DNA of 64,000 bases from Nitrospira sp. KM1 (GTDB lineage Bacteria; Nitrospirota; Nitrospiria; Nitrospirales; Nitrospiraceae): contig NZ_AP022671.1 in assembly GCF_011405515.1 (NCBI RefSeq), positions 3,906,001 through 3,970,000 on the forward strand, in the 5' to 3' direction. A program made the position numbers and the translations under genes. The notes beneath the pieces were generated by a model that made no database searches, was not told the DNA's origin, and saw only the letters and a program-made list of their open reading frames with translations. Below, piece by piece: positions 38,218 through 45,486 of this stretch (position 1 is its first letter; each line of letters opens with the position of its first letter).

Positions 38218-40776
38218 ATGTGGAGGGTACGAGCGTTCTTGCTTGTTTTGGTATGGGTAGTGATAGGGGAGGGATTCGACCAGGATGCCTTCGCCCAACA
38301 ACCGGTTGGACTACGAGGTGGCATCATCGCATTTGATATTCCGCCACAACCTCTGCCTATGGCGCTGAACACATTTCGTGAACAGAGCGGGGTGCGATTT
38401 CTTCATCGGGCCGAGCTGACACAATCACAACAGTCTCAAGGAGTGGTCGGCCGATACTCAGCGGAAGACGCGCTCTCTATTCTACTCCAGGGTACGGGAT
38501 TGACCTTCTACGTTGCAGAAACCGACACCGTGATTCTCGAGAGGGCGTCGTCTTCAGATGTAGGACCAGCGATCCCTCTAGCGGCAACGCCAACCGGCGA
38601 AGAAACCTTAAAAGTGCCCCTGGTCGAAGTGATTGGAACCGCGCCCAATGCACTCGATCACATACCGGGATCCGGCCGTGTTGTGACGAGCGAATCGATT
38701 CAGAACAATCGCCGCTTTACCATCAATGAAGCGCTGCGCGAAGTGCCGGGAGTGCATGTGCGCGATGAGGAAGGATTCGGATTGCGCCCCAACATCGGTG
38801 TTCGCGGTCTGAATCCGACAAGGAGTTCGAAGCTTCACATCATGGAAGACGGCGTGCCGATCATGATCATGCCGTACGGCGACTCCACATCATATTATTT
38901 TCCTCCACTGTTCCGATTCGATCGTATCGAGGTATTGAAGGGAAGCGGACAGCTTCTCTACGGTCCTCAAAATATCGGCGGGGTCATGAATCTCATCACA
39001 AGAAATCCCCCAGCCACTCCCGAAGGTCATTTGGAGGTCAGGGGCGGGAGTCTCAGCTATCTCATGACCCATCTGGATTATGGAGGGACGTGGGGCACCG
39101 GAGGCTACTATGCCGACTATACTCATTACCAGGGAACAACCCCTCGGTTTTTCAATCAGCGCGCAGAGGTCGATGACGTCACATTTAAGACGGTTCAAGA
39201 GATCAGTCAGCGCTCGTCCATTATGGCAAAGTTCAACTACTACCGAGAGGATTCGACCATCGGTTATCAGGGTATCTCGCAGTTTCAATACAACACCAAT
39301 CCTCGCAACAACGGCTTCAACAACGATGCCTTCGATTTTCGGCGCATCGGCATGCAAGTCGCACATCAATACATGTTCACGGCGAATCTGAATGTCACTA
39401 CGAATTTCTTCGGCCACTACATATCCCGAGACTGGGGACGTCAGAGCACGGATCTTGACGGCAACCCGGCGACCGCCAATCCTTCGTTTAATACCGGGAA
39501 TACCATCAATGGAAGTGCGACGCAGGCTATTCCCACGAATGGCCGGTTCTTGAACGCGCGTGATTATTTTGTATACGGCGTGGAACCCCGTTTTCATTAC
39601 GACCACAGTCTATTCGGCATTAAATCTGAGGCGGACTTCGGAGCCAGATTTATGCACGAAGAGTCGACGAGACGGCAGTTCCAGAACTTGACGTCAGGAA
39701 TAGGGCTCACCTGTCCTACGACCCAAACCGGTTGCCTTGGTGAGGATACCTTTCGTACGACCAATGCCTATGCGTTCTTCTTCCAGGACAAGTTCTATTT
39801 TATGCAGGACAAGATTACCGTGACTCCTGGCGTTCGAGTTGAACAGGTGAATTACGACCAGAACAACAGGCTGGCGAATGGAGGGACGGGAGCATATTCG
39901 AGCGCTCATACGATCGAACCCATGCCTGGAATCGGTGTGACGTATACGCCGGTAAAGGACTATACCTTTTTCGGCGGCGTTCATCGGGGGTTCGCCCCTC
40001 CAACCATTCCTGACGCGGTACAAATCGTCAATGGTGTTCAAGCCGATTTGAACGCAGAACTGAGTTGGAATTATGAGCTCGGAGTTCGCGGAACGCCGAC
40101 CAAGTGGGCGGGGTTCGAATTCACTTTGTTTCAGATGGATTTCCAGAATCAGGTCATCGCACAGTCTTTGGCTGGTGGTTCAGGAGCCACACTTACGAAT
40201 GGCGGGCGCACGCGCCATCGAGGGCTCGAGTTTGCGACGAAAATCGATTTGCTCGATATGGTGACCGGGCAGAATCCTGATCAGGACATTATTTTTGACG
40301 TCAATTACACGTGGGTGGCTGATGCGGAATTCCGCGGCACCAGATTCAGCAATCTGAACTGTAATCCGCTCGCGGCAGGAGGAAACAACAACTGTCCACT
40401 GTTGCCCGGAGAGCCGGCGGTCGTCAGTGTGAGCGGGAATCGCTTGACCTATGCTCCGAAGCACTTATTGTCTGCGGGTCTTGGATATAACAATCGTACC
40501 ATCGGCTTTAACGCCCGCGTTGAAACGCAGTGCATCAGCGACCAGTTCAGCGACGATCGCAATACGGTGAATGCGACACCGAATGGTCAACGCGGAATTA
40601 TTCGGGGTTGGTGCATCCTGAACGCCGTGGCGAACCAGTATGTGAAGCCAATCAAGACGACGTTCTTCCTGGATGGCAAGAACCTGTTGGATCAACTCTT
40701 TATTGTCGATCGCTCCCGCGGTATCTATCCGGGATTGCCGCTCCTGGTTCAAGGGGGTGCGCGATGGACGTTCTGA
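38218..40776 (+). CDS. FecA-like TonB-dependent receptor (ferric citrate type) with STN domain
   Basis: 852 residues from ATG 38218, with AAGGAG eight bases upstream. Signal peptide MWRVRAFLLVLVWVVIGEGF...AFAQ. STN: FDIPPQPLPMALNTFREQSG. In place of the KPVKVPE block it has LKVPLVEVIGTAPNALDHIP. The plug is of FecA type: EALREVPGVHVRDEEGFGLR, IGVRGLNPTRSSKLHIMEDG and SYYFPPLFRFDRIEVLKGSG. Barrel to GLPLLVQGGARWTF. It is the only one of the seven receptors in this subfamily, and a citrate-like ligand is likely by homology. It differs from its neighbours in sequence but keeps the same gene order. Confidence 0.92.
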   Translation: MWRVRAFLLVLVWVVIGEGFDQDAFAQQPVGLRGGIIAFDIPPQPLPMALNTFREQSGVRFLHRAELTQSQQSQGVVGRYSAEDALSILLQGTGLTFYVAETDTVILERASSSDVGPAIPLAATPTGEETLKVPLVEVIGTAPNALDHIPGSGRVVTSESIQNNRRFTINEALREVPGVHVRDEEGFGLRPNIGVRGLNPTRSSKLHIMEDGVPIMIMPYGDSTSYYFPPLFRFDRIEVLKGSGQLLYGPQNIGGVMNLITRNPPATPEGHLEVRGGSLSYLMTHLDYGGTWGTGGYYADYTHYQGTTPRFFNQRAEVDDVTFKTVQEISQRSSIMAKFNYYREDSTIGYQGISQFQYNTNPRNNGFNNDAFDFRRIGMQVAHQYMFTANLNVTTNFFGHYISRDWGRQSTDLDGNPATANPSFNTGNTINGSATQAIPTNGRFLNARDYFVYGVEPRFHYDHSLFGIKSEADFGARFMHEESTRRQFQNLTSGIGLTCPTTQTGCLGEDTFRTTNAYAFFFQDKFYFMQDKITVTPGVRVEQVNYDQNNRLANGGTGAYSSAHTIEPMPGIGVTYTPVKDYTFFGGVHRGFAPPTIPDAVQIVNGVQADLNAELSWNYELGVRGTPTKWAGFEFTLFQMDFQNQVIAQSLAGGSGATLTNGGRTRHRGLEFATKIDLLDMVTGQNPDQDIIFDVNYTWVADAEFRGTRFSNLNCNPLAAGGNNNCPLLPGEPAVVSVSGNRLTYAPKHLLSAGLGYNNRTIGFNARVETQCISDQFSDDRNTVNATPNGQRGIIRGWCILNAVANQYVKPIKTTFFLDGKNLLDQLFIVDRSRGIYPGLPLLVQGGARWTF

Positions 40777-40978
40777 GCTGAAAAATTTGACTTCTAGTCG
40801 AACGGGAAATCAGCGCGCACGGGCTGTCCTCAAAGATCGGGAACCTCGTCGCGGTACAGCGTGATTGCGGTGATGTGGCGACAACGTAACTTTATCCGCT
40901 CGAAAACATGTCCCGAAATGATTGGATTGTGCAGGAACATGCGATGCGAAGCGGATCTGCTGCTTGTTTGACGAGCCC

Positions 40979-40994
40979 TGTTATGTGTATAACA
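40979..40994. promoter_or_regulatory. Zur box-like palindrome before the ZIP transporter
   Basis: TGTTATGTGTATAACA is a perfect inverted repeat (TGTTAT/ATAACA, 4-bp spacer), close to the proteobacterial Zur core TGTTATANTATAACA and followed by TTGC. A -35 (TTGACG, 40968-40973) and a -10 (TAACAT at 40990) frame it, so a bound repressor would block the promoter. The rest of 40777-41097 shows nothing recognisable. Confidence 0.6.
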
Positions 40995-41097
40995 TTGCCC
41001 GCTTAAAGAGTGGGCGTGTCTCTGATCGTGTCAGCGTCAAGACGCGCATTAAGGGCACGATCTAAATGCTGGTCAACAAGTTCATGCGGGGTTGCCA

Positions 41098-41853
41098 ATG
41101 ATCGATCTCATCGGGTTAGGCTTCATTGCCGGTGTCATTCCCGTATATGCAGGGATCGTTGTAGCCCTAGTACTGGGTAAGGTATTGCCTCGCACCTGGG
41201 AAGGAGGCTTGATCGGGATCGCTACCGGCGTGCTCGTGTATTTGTTCTTTGATCTGATGCACGAATCAGTCGAGCTGACTGGTGCACGCGATCCGATCTC
41301 GTGGCTGGTATTTTTGGGCAGTCTGGGTATCAGTTTTGTCGGCCTCGTGGCCTTCGAGAGAAATCAAATGGTCGGAAGTCGTCGTGCTCCAAGTCGATGG
41401 GCCACCTTGCCGTATATGATTGCGATCGGCATGGGGTTGCATAATCTTGGAGAGGGACTGGCTATCGGGGCAAGTTATGCAAATGGGGAGTGGGTTTTGA
41501 GTGCACTGCTAGTGGCTGGTTTCGGTTTCCACAATGGAACAGAGGGATTTGGTATCGTCGGTGCTGCAGGCAAAAACTCTGTGACGGGCACCGATGCTCT
41601 TCTGTTGGGTTTAGTGGCCGGTGCCCCCACGTGTCTAGGCACCTTGTTAAGCGGGCAAGGATTATCACCGTATTTTACGATTCTGTTTTATACATTCGCC
41701 GCTGGATCGCTACTGTATGTCGTGTTCACTCTCACCGCAATGTCCTATACCGCAACTCGCCGGCTCCAAATGGCCTTTGGCGTCTTCATGGGCATCAGCC
41801 TCATGTATATCACCGCCATGGTTCTGACCCTCGTCGGCGGCATCAAGACGTAG
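41098..41853 (+). CDS. ZIP-family metal transporter
   Basis: 251 residues from ATG 41098 (GCGGGG upstream); TTG 41092 is an alternative. Eight hydrophobic segments can be traced. The metal-site helices are intact: MGLHNLGEGLAIGASYANGE (helix 4) and FGFHNGTEGFGIVGAAG (helix 5), with the histidines and glutamates that bind the ion in the ZIP channel. A further HES motif lies in FDLMHESVEL. Zinc import is most likely, supported by the Zur-like operator upstream, but iron or manganese cannot be excluded. It is followed by the predicted Fur-regulated transcript. Confidence 0.9.
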   Translation: MIDLIGLGFIAGVIPVYAGIVVALVLGKVLPRTWEGGLIGIATGVLVYLFFDLMHESVELTGARDPISWLVFLGSLGISFVGLVAFERNQMVGSRRAPSRWATLPYMIAIGMGLHNLGEGLAIGASYANGEWVLSALLVAGFGFHNGTEGFGIVGAAGKNSVTGTDALLLGLVAGAPTCLGTLLSGQGLSPYFTILFYTFAAGSLLYVVFTLTAMSYTATRRLQMAFGVFMGISLMYITAMVLTLVGGIKT

Positions 41854-41887
41854 GTTTCTCGCTTAAAAAAATAGTTCGGAAAACTGC

Positions 41888-41928
41888 TTGACACTACGCT
41901 CACTAAATGATATTGAGAATACATATCA
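41888..41928 (+). promoter_or_regulatory. Sigma70-type promoter overlapped by a Fur box
   Basis: -35 TTGACA (41888-41893, consensus), 17-bp spacer, extended -10 TGATATTGA (hexamer TATTGA, 41911-41916), with an A7 tract just upstream as UP element. TGATATTGAGAATACATATC plus A (41908-41928) matches the 21-bp Fur consensus at 16 positions and covers the -10 and start site. This is the expected layout of an iron-repressed promoter. Confidence 0.7.
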
Positions 41929-42007
41929 AATAGTGATCGCTTGTGAGGCCAGCGGTCTCAAGGACCTGAGCCCAAGGTTAGAACGGTTATACCTTGGGCT
42001 TTCGTTT
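41923..42007 (+). ncRNA. Candidate Fur-repressed small RNA (or operon leader)
   Basis: The promoter at 41888 would start transcription near 41923. An intrinsic terminator ends at about 42007, giving a transcript of roughly 85 nt. No ATG-started frame with a ribosome site lies between them. The 5' part (ATAGTGATCGCTTGTGAGGC ...) is predicted to be mostly unpaired up to a short hairpin GGTC-TCAAG-GACC at 41954-41966. Size, terminator and Fur control resemble RyhB/PrrF-type iron-sparing RNAs, but no homology is claimed. Alternatively it is an attenuated leader of the small-gene operon starting at 42082. Confidence 0.55.
41969..42007 (+). terminator. Rho-independent terminator
   Basis: Perfect 10-bp stem AGCCCAAGGT (41969-41978) / ACCTTGGGCT (41991-42000), 12-nt loop, followed by TTCGTTT, which with the last T of the stem gives a U-rich tail. 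It is the strongest hairpin-plus-tail structure I found in the window. Confidence 0.75.
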
Positions 42008-42081
42008 ACTCAGGAATGCTTGGGACTCTGGCGCGATGGCGGTGAAGAGCATTTTACACGTGAAACCAATGGAGCATATCT

Positions 42082-42273
42082 ATGATGCATCAAGCCAGAT
42101 CTCGGGGAAGTGAATCATGCCAGCGATGCAGAGGATTGCTGGTGGTGGACAAGCGATTGGATTTCTATGGATCGCTACCTGCGTGGAAATGTGTGAATTG
42201 CGGATGGTGTTCGGAGGTACAGCATGCGCAGTCGAATCATTCGCACGCAACGGCAAGGGGAGCCTACAAATAA
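42082..42273 (+). CDS. Small zinc-ribbon protein
   Basis: 63 residues from ATG 42082 (second ATG at 42085; TGGAGC upstream). Two CxxC knuckles: CQRCRGLLVVDKRLDF and WKCVNCGWCSE. Same architecture as the 84-residue protein at 60515 (CRRCQGCMTQDHFVDL, SWRCINCGYVLDP) and the 54-residue one at 43082. These are probably structural zinc or metal-binding domains. First of a row of very small genes after the predicted Fur-regulated transcript. Function unknown. Confidence 0.78.
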   Translation: MMHQARSRGSESCQRCRGLLVVDKRLDFYGSLPAWKCVNCGWCSEVQHAQSNHSHATARGAYK

Positions 42274-42299
42274 ACGGATCCACTAAAGGAGAGACACGA

Positions 42300-42812
42300 A
42301 TGAAACAGAACGGTTCATATGTGTTGAATTTTCGAGGGCCCGCATTGGTGGGGCAGCAACTGACGTTCGTACACGGGAAGCAGTTCGAAGGACGCACGAT
42401 GGCATTGTGCTTTCTGCCGTATGCGGGTTTGATTGCTCCAGATAAGGCAGATCATGCGTCGGAACAGTTCGAGTTCGTGGGTACCACCCTCGTGATCGTT
42501 GTTTCGGGTGCATATCCCATGCATAGGCTATGGAGTCCTCATAGTGAAAAGCCCAGAACGACGATTTTGGCTGATCCTTGTGGCCGGCTTCATCGGTCGT
42601 TTGGCGTCATGGATTCGCAGCCGTCGTCTCGATGCCGGACCTTCCTGATCGATCGCGAGGGAATCCTCCGTCTCAGAGTGACTCATGATTTCATCGAACA
42701 GGATCTCGAGGCGATTCGGACCATCGCCGGTTTAAGCCACCACCCGTCGCTTCGCGGCAATGGAACCACAGAACCGGCTTGTAATGTCCATATGGAGTAT
42801 TTGCCGGTGTAG
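42300..42812 (+). CDS. Peroxiredoxin-like (AhpC/TSA fold) protein without peroxidatic cysteine
   Basis: 170 residues from ATG 42300, with AAAGGAGAG upstream; an earlier in-frame ATG at 42117 lies inside the zinc-ribbon gene. The thioredoxin-fold landmarks are present: TMALCFLPYAGLIAPDKADH, TTLVIVVSGAY, ILADPCGRLHRSFGVMDS and CRTFLIDREGILRLRV. At the active-site loop, where peroxiredoxins have PxxxTxxC, this protein has P-YAG-L-IA-P, so both Thr and Cys are replaced. It may be a binding protein, or may use another cysteine (C107 or C125 by rough count). Function unknown. Confidence 0.7.
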   Translation: MKQNGSYVLNFRGPALVGQQLTFVHGKQFEGRTMALCFLPYAGLIAPDKADHASEQFEFVGTTLVIVVSGAYPMHRLWSPHSEKPRTTILADPCGRLHRSFGVMDSQPSSRCRTFLIDREGILRLRVTHDFIEQDLEAIRTIAGLSHHPSLRGNGTTEPACNVHMEYLPV

Positions 42813-42861
42813 CCGCGCCATTGCAAAGCCACGCGCATTACTTAATCAATGGAGGGGTACG

Positions 42862-43065
42862 ATGCTCGGTCACGGTCAGGGCAAACTTGCGATGTGCGGA
42901 TGCGGGAAATGTCATTTCACCTATGGATCCGTCACATTACATTTTGACAGGGAAGAGTTTCTCCTTTTCGCGGATTCCGTGGGGCGCTTGGGCGCTATGA
43001 TCAGACAGGTCGGTCAGGAGCCGGCCGCGTCATGGCATCCCCCGAGTGCCAATACCTGTCACTAA
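42862..43065 (+). CDS. Small cysteine/histidine-containing protein
   Basis: 67 residues from ATG 42862 with GGAGGGG upstream. It reads MLGHGQGKLAMCGCGKCHFT, then YGSVTLHFDREEFLLFADSV. The CGCGKCH cluster followed by a GSVTLHFDREEF strand-helix resembles small DUF6686-like proteins found near iron genes in other phyla; the match is by pattern only. The cluster could bind iron or zinc. It lies 49 bases after the peroxiredoxin-like gene and 16 before the next small gene. Confidence 0.7.
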   Translation: MLGHGQGKLAMCGCGKCHFTYGSVTLHFDREEFLLFADSVGRLGAMIRQVGQEPAASWHPPSANTCH

Positions 43066-43081
43066 CTAGGGGACACGTCCG

Positions 43082-43246
43082 ATGAAGATTCGTCATTGTC
43101 CACGCTGTCAGCGAAACAGCCTTTATCAGACCGGCGCATTCTGGGCTTGTGGAGTGTGCGGGTACGCCATCACTCAAAGTGCCTTACTGGTAGATGAGTC
43201 GAGGGGCAAGAGATCCCAACCTGGAAACTTGAATCCGAATCCCTAA
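43082..43246 (+). CDS. Small zinc-ribbon protein
   Basis: 54 residues from ATG 43082: MKIRHCPRCQRNSLYQTGAF, then WACGVCGYAITQSALLVDES. Two CxxC pairs form a zinc ribbon like those at 42082 and 60515. It begins 16 bases after the previous stop. The C-terminal tail is basic and proline-rich (RGKRSQPGNLNPNP). Function unknown; probably co-transcribed with its neighbours. Confidence 0.68.
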   Translation: MKIRHCPRCQRNSLYQTGAFWACGVCGYAITQSALLVDESRGKRSQPGNLNPNP

Positions 43247-43272
43247 GAAGAGGGGATGGCAGGAAGCACTTG

Positions 43273-43392
43273 ATGGATAAATTGCGTTCACGTCTGAAAG
43301 ACGAACTGGCAGTAGGCCTCAGTCTCGCGGCTGCGCTAGGAATGATCATCGGTGCAATCGCCACCATCTGGATCCGTAGCGTCGCGTCATGA
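43273..43392 (+). CDS. Single-pass membrane microprotein
   Basis: 39 residues from ATG 43273, with AGGAAG six bases upstream. A charged start (MDKLRSRLKDELA) is followed by a transmembrane segment of about 20 residues (VGLSLAAALGMIIGAIATIW) and a short basic end (IRSVAS). The stop overlaps the next possible start (ATGA at 43389). A clear ribosome site and typical topology support a real gene. Confidence 0.6.
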   Translation: MDKLRSRLKDELAVGLSLAAALGMIIGAIATIWIRSVAS

Positions 43393-43553
43393 GAACAGCC
43401 GATTCGTGCACATATACCCATTGCATCCAATCACTCGAGTGGCTTCAGACATACAGGACGATCACGCATGTGACTGGAGCAGTCGAAGGTCAAATTCTCA
43501 AAGTGCGAATCCCTCTTTCTGATAACACCCGTTGCCATGCCTCCGAGGTCTAG
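43389..43553 (+). CDS. Possible translationally coupled small protein
   Basis: 54 residues from ATG 43389, which overlaps the microprotein stop by one base pair step (ATGA). Sequence MRTADSCTYTHCIQSLEWLQ ... ITHVTGAVEGQILKVRIPLS. Three cysteines. No recognised domain. It is listed because of the overlap and the absence of a competing frame; it could be chance. Confidence 0.4.
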   Translation: MRTADSCTYTHCIQSLEWLQTYRTITHVTGAVEGQILKVRIPLSDNTRCHASEV

Positions 43554-43757
43554 ACTTTTGATCAGGTACAGACGTACAATCATCCACCACTGAGACTGTT
43601 TCTCAAAATCATGGTATGGTTGGAATGGTCACGTCGACAGGGCTTGCAGGTGGATACAGTCCAATGCAGTTGGAGAAGCAATTAGCATCAACGCGTGACG
43701 GGGGATGATTCAGTATCTTTTGGCATGACACCCCCGGATGCCAACGACTCTATAGCC

Positions 43758-44273
43758 ATGAATCTAAGTTACGAAGACATCGAGCATCTCTTTCATGAAC
43801 ATCGATATGAAGTTACGCGTTCGCTCTACCGAATGGTGAGGTGTGAGCAAACGGCAGCGGATCTCACGCAGGAAACATTCATGCGATTAGTCAATTTGGC
43901 GCAAACCAGTTCGGTTATGTATCCGCGGGCGCTCTTATTCAAGACAGCCACCAACCTTGCTATCGACTACCTTCGGAAAGGCAAGTCTGAGCAACACAGT
44001 GGCGAAGCCCTTGAGCTCGCTTTGGAAGTTCCGTCCGGAGCCCCATCAGCGGAACGGACTATCCTGGACAAGCAACGGCTTCAGATTTTCTTGAACGCCA
44101 TAAATACCCTGCCACAGCGCAGCCGCGAAGCATTTCTTCTTCATCGGGTGCATGACTGCTCGTATCGAGAAATCGCAACACGGTTGAACATTTCGGAAAG
44201 CGCGGTCGAAAAGTTGATCATGCGTGCGCTGCTGTACTGTAGGCGGGCTCTTCAAGAGCATGACACGGACTGA
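43758..44273 (+). CDS. ECF sigma factor, FecI type
   Basis: 171 residues from ATG 43758 (MNLSYEDIEHLFHEHRYEVT). This start aligns with the start of the 11596 protein; GTG 43695 and ATG 43725 are alternatives. Region 2: QTAADLTQETFMRLVNLAQT and LLFKTATNLAIDYLRKGKSE. Region 4: TLPQRSREAFLLHRVHDCSY then REIATRLNISESAVEKLIMR. It is the only sigma gene in the array without a recognisable CYGGAAA-N3-AACATTCC motif upstream. Confidence 0.91.
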   Translation: MNLSYEDIEHLFHEHRYEVTRSLYRMVRCEQTAADLTQETFMRLVNLAQTSSVMYPRALLFKTATNLAIDYLRKGKSEQHSGEALELALEVPSGAPSAERTILDKQRLQIFLNAINTLPQRSREAFLLHRVHDCSYREIATRLNISESAVEKLIMRALLYCRRALQEHDTD

Positions 44274-44362
44274 GGTGAGGGACTGGCACGTGGATTCGTC
44301 ACAAGGATATACTCGGCCCCTTGGTGTCGTTCCGCGCAGTTTAAACCCGTCAGGCTGTCGTC

Positions 44363-45364
44363 ATGTCGCCAGATTCCGATTCGCAGAAGTCTTCACGTCC
44401 TACGGACGACGACCATGCAATAGCTGAGGAAGCGGCCCGCTGGTTTGTCCGCCTTCGTGCTCAAGACATATCAACTGATGAGCGCCGAGCGTTTGAACGC
44501 TGGCGGGCGCAGCGTTCCCTTCACGATCGTGCCTACAGGGAGATCTGTGATCTTTGGAATGATGCTGCCTTCAACGCGGCCTCCATACAAAGCGAAGAAG
44601 AGGGATCTCATGCATCAAGCCGGTTTCCATTCAGAATCTGGCGTCGATCAAATTTCACCCGATATCTTGCAGCCGCGGCCATTGCAGGCCTGCTAATTGT
44701 TCTCGGGCTACAATTTGACCTCCCGCTCCTGTTTACAGCTGAATATCGGACGGCGACAGGGGACAGGCGCGTCATCTCTTTGCCCGATCAATCGCTTGTA
44801 ACCCTTAATACCCACAGCGCCATTTCGACTGATTTTCTCCCGCATGAACGTCGCATCCATCTGCTGAGTGGAGAGGCGCACTTCAAAGTTCATTCCGACG
44901 AACGGCGGCCTTTCGTAGTCGACCACCATCATATCCATTCCCGCGCCGTCGGCACGTCCTTTGTGGTTCGGGAGGAGGCTCAGGGTATCCGCCTTACGGT
45001 TGCAGAAGGGGTCGTCGAGTTATCTCCACGGGAGGGCTCTTGGAACTCTTTGCAAGTAACGGCGGGTCAACAAGTACTTGTCGATCAGGATGGGCCAGGG
45101 CCGATACGGCCTGTGGACATACACGCCGTAACTGGATGGATGCGCGGACGGCTCGTTTTCGACAATGTGTCGTTAGAACAAGTCGTGACGGAGATCCGGC
45201 GCTATCACAATGGATTGATCATATTATGGAACCCGGCTCTGGCTAATATACGTGTCAGTGGCAGTTATAATCTCTCGGATACGACCGCCATTCTTACCAC
45301 CCTTACACAAACCCTTCCGATTCATCTGACACGGCTCACAGACCGTCTAGTGATCCTTTTTTAA
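44363..45364 (+). CDS. FecR-type sigma factor regulator
   Basis: 333 residues from ATG 44363. FecR_N: IAEEAARWFVRLRAQDISTD ... FERWRAQRSLHDRAY. Membrane helix: YLAAAAIAGLLIVLGLQFDL. FecR domain: YRTATGDRRVISLPDQSLVT and LLSGEAHFKVHSDERRPFVV. STN-like end: VFDNVSLEQVVTEIRRYHNG. It is closest to the 12208 protein. Partner of sigma 43758 and receptor 45487. Confidence 0.92.
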   Translation: MSPDSDSQKSSRPTDDDHAIAEEAARWFVRLRAQDISTDERRAFERWRAQRSLHDRAYREICDLWNDAAFNAASIQSEEEGSHASSRFPFRIWRRSNFTRYLAAAAIAGLLIVLGLQFDLPLLFTAEYRTATGDRRVISLPDQSLVTLNTHSAISTDFLPHERRIHLLSGEAHFKVHSDERRPFVVDHHHIHSRAVGTSFVVREEAQGIRLTVAEGVVELSPREGSWNSLQVTAGQQVLVDQDGPGPIRPVDIHAVTGWMRGRLVFDNVSLEQVVTEIRRYHNGLIILWNPALANIRVSGSYNLSDTTAILTTLTQTLPIHLTRLTDRLVILF

Positions 45365-45372
45365 ACAATCAG

Positions 45373-45418
45373 TAAAAATTTTCTCAAACCGGGTGAGGGA
45401 AAACTCTCTCAGGCCGTC
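45373..45418 (+). promoter_or_regulatory. Candidate ECF-type promoter before receptor 45487
   Basis: TAAAAA at 45373-45378 lies 42 nt before CGTC (45415-45418), with GGAAAA starting at 45398. Same geometry as at 12106, 13245 and 38120. Placed 69 bases before the receptor start. Confidence 0.35.
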
Positions 45419-45486
45419 ATTAGAGGGCAATCCATTTTATTTTGTCTTGATTAGCTCTTTCATGTCGAACCGGGGGAGAGACTCCA

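Noticed and set aside
41888-42085. 65-codon open frame starting TTG at 41888
   Set aside because: Its start codon is the -35 box and the frame runs through the Fur box and the terminator stem. There is no ribosome site and no domain, so it is not a gene.
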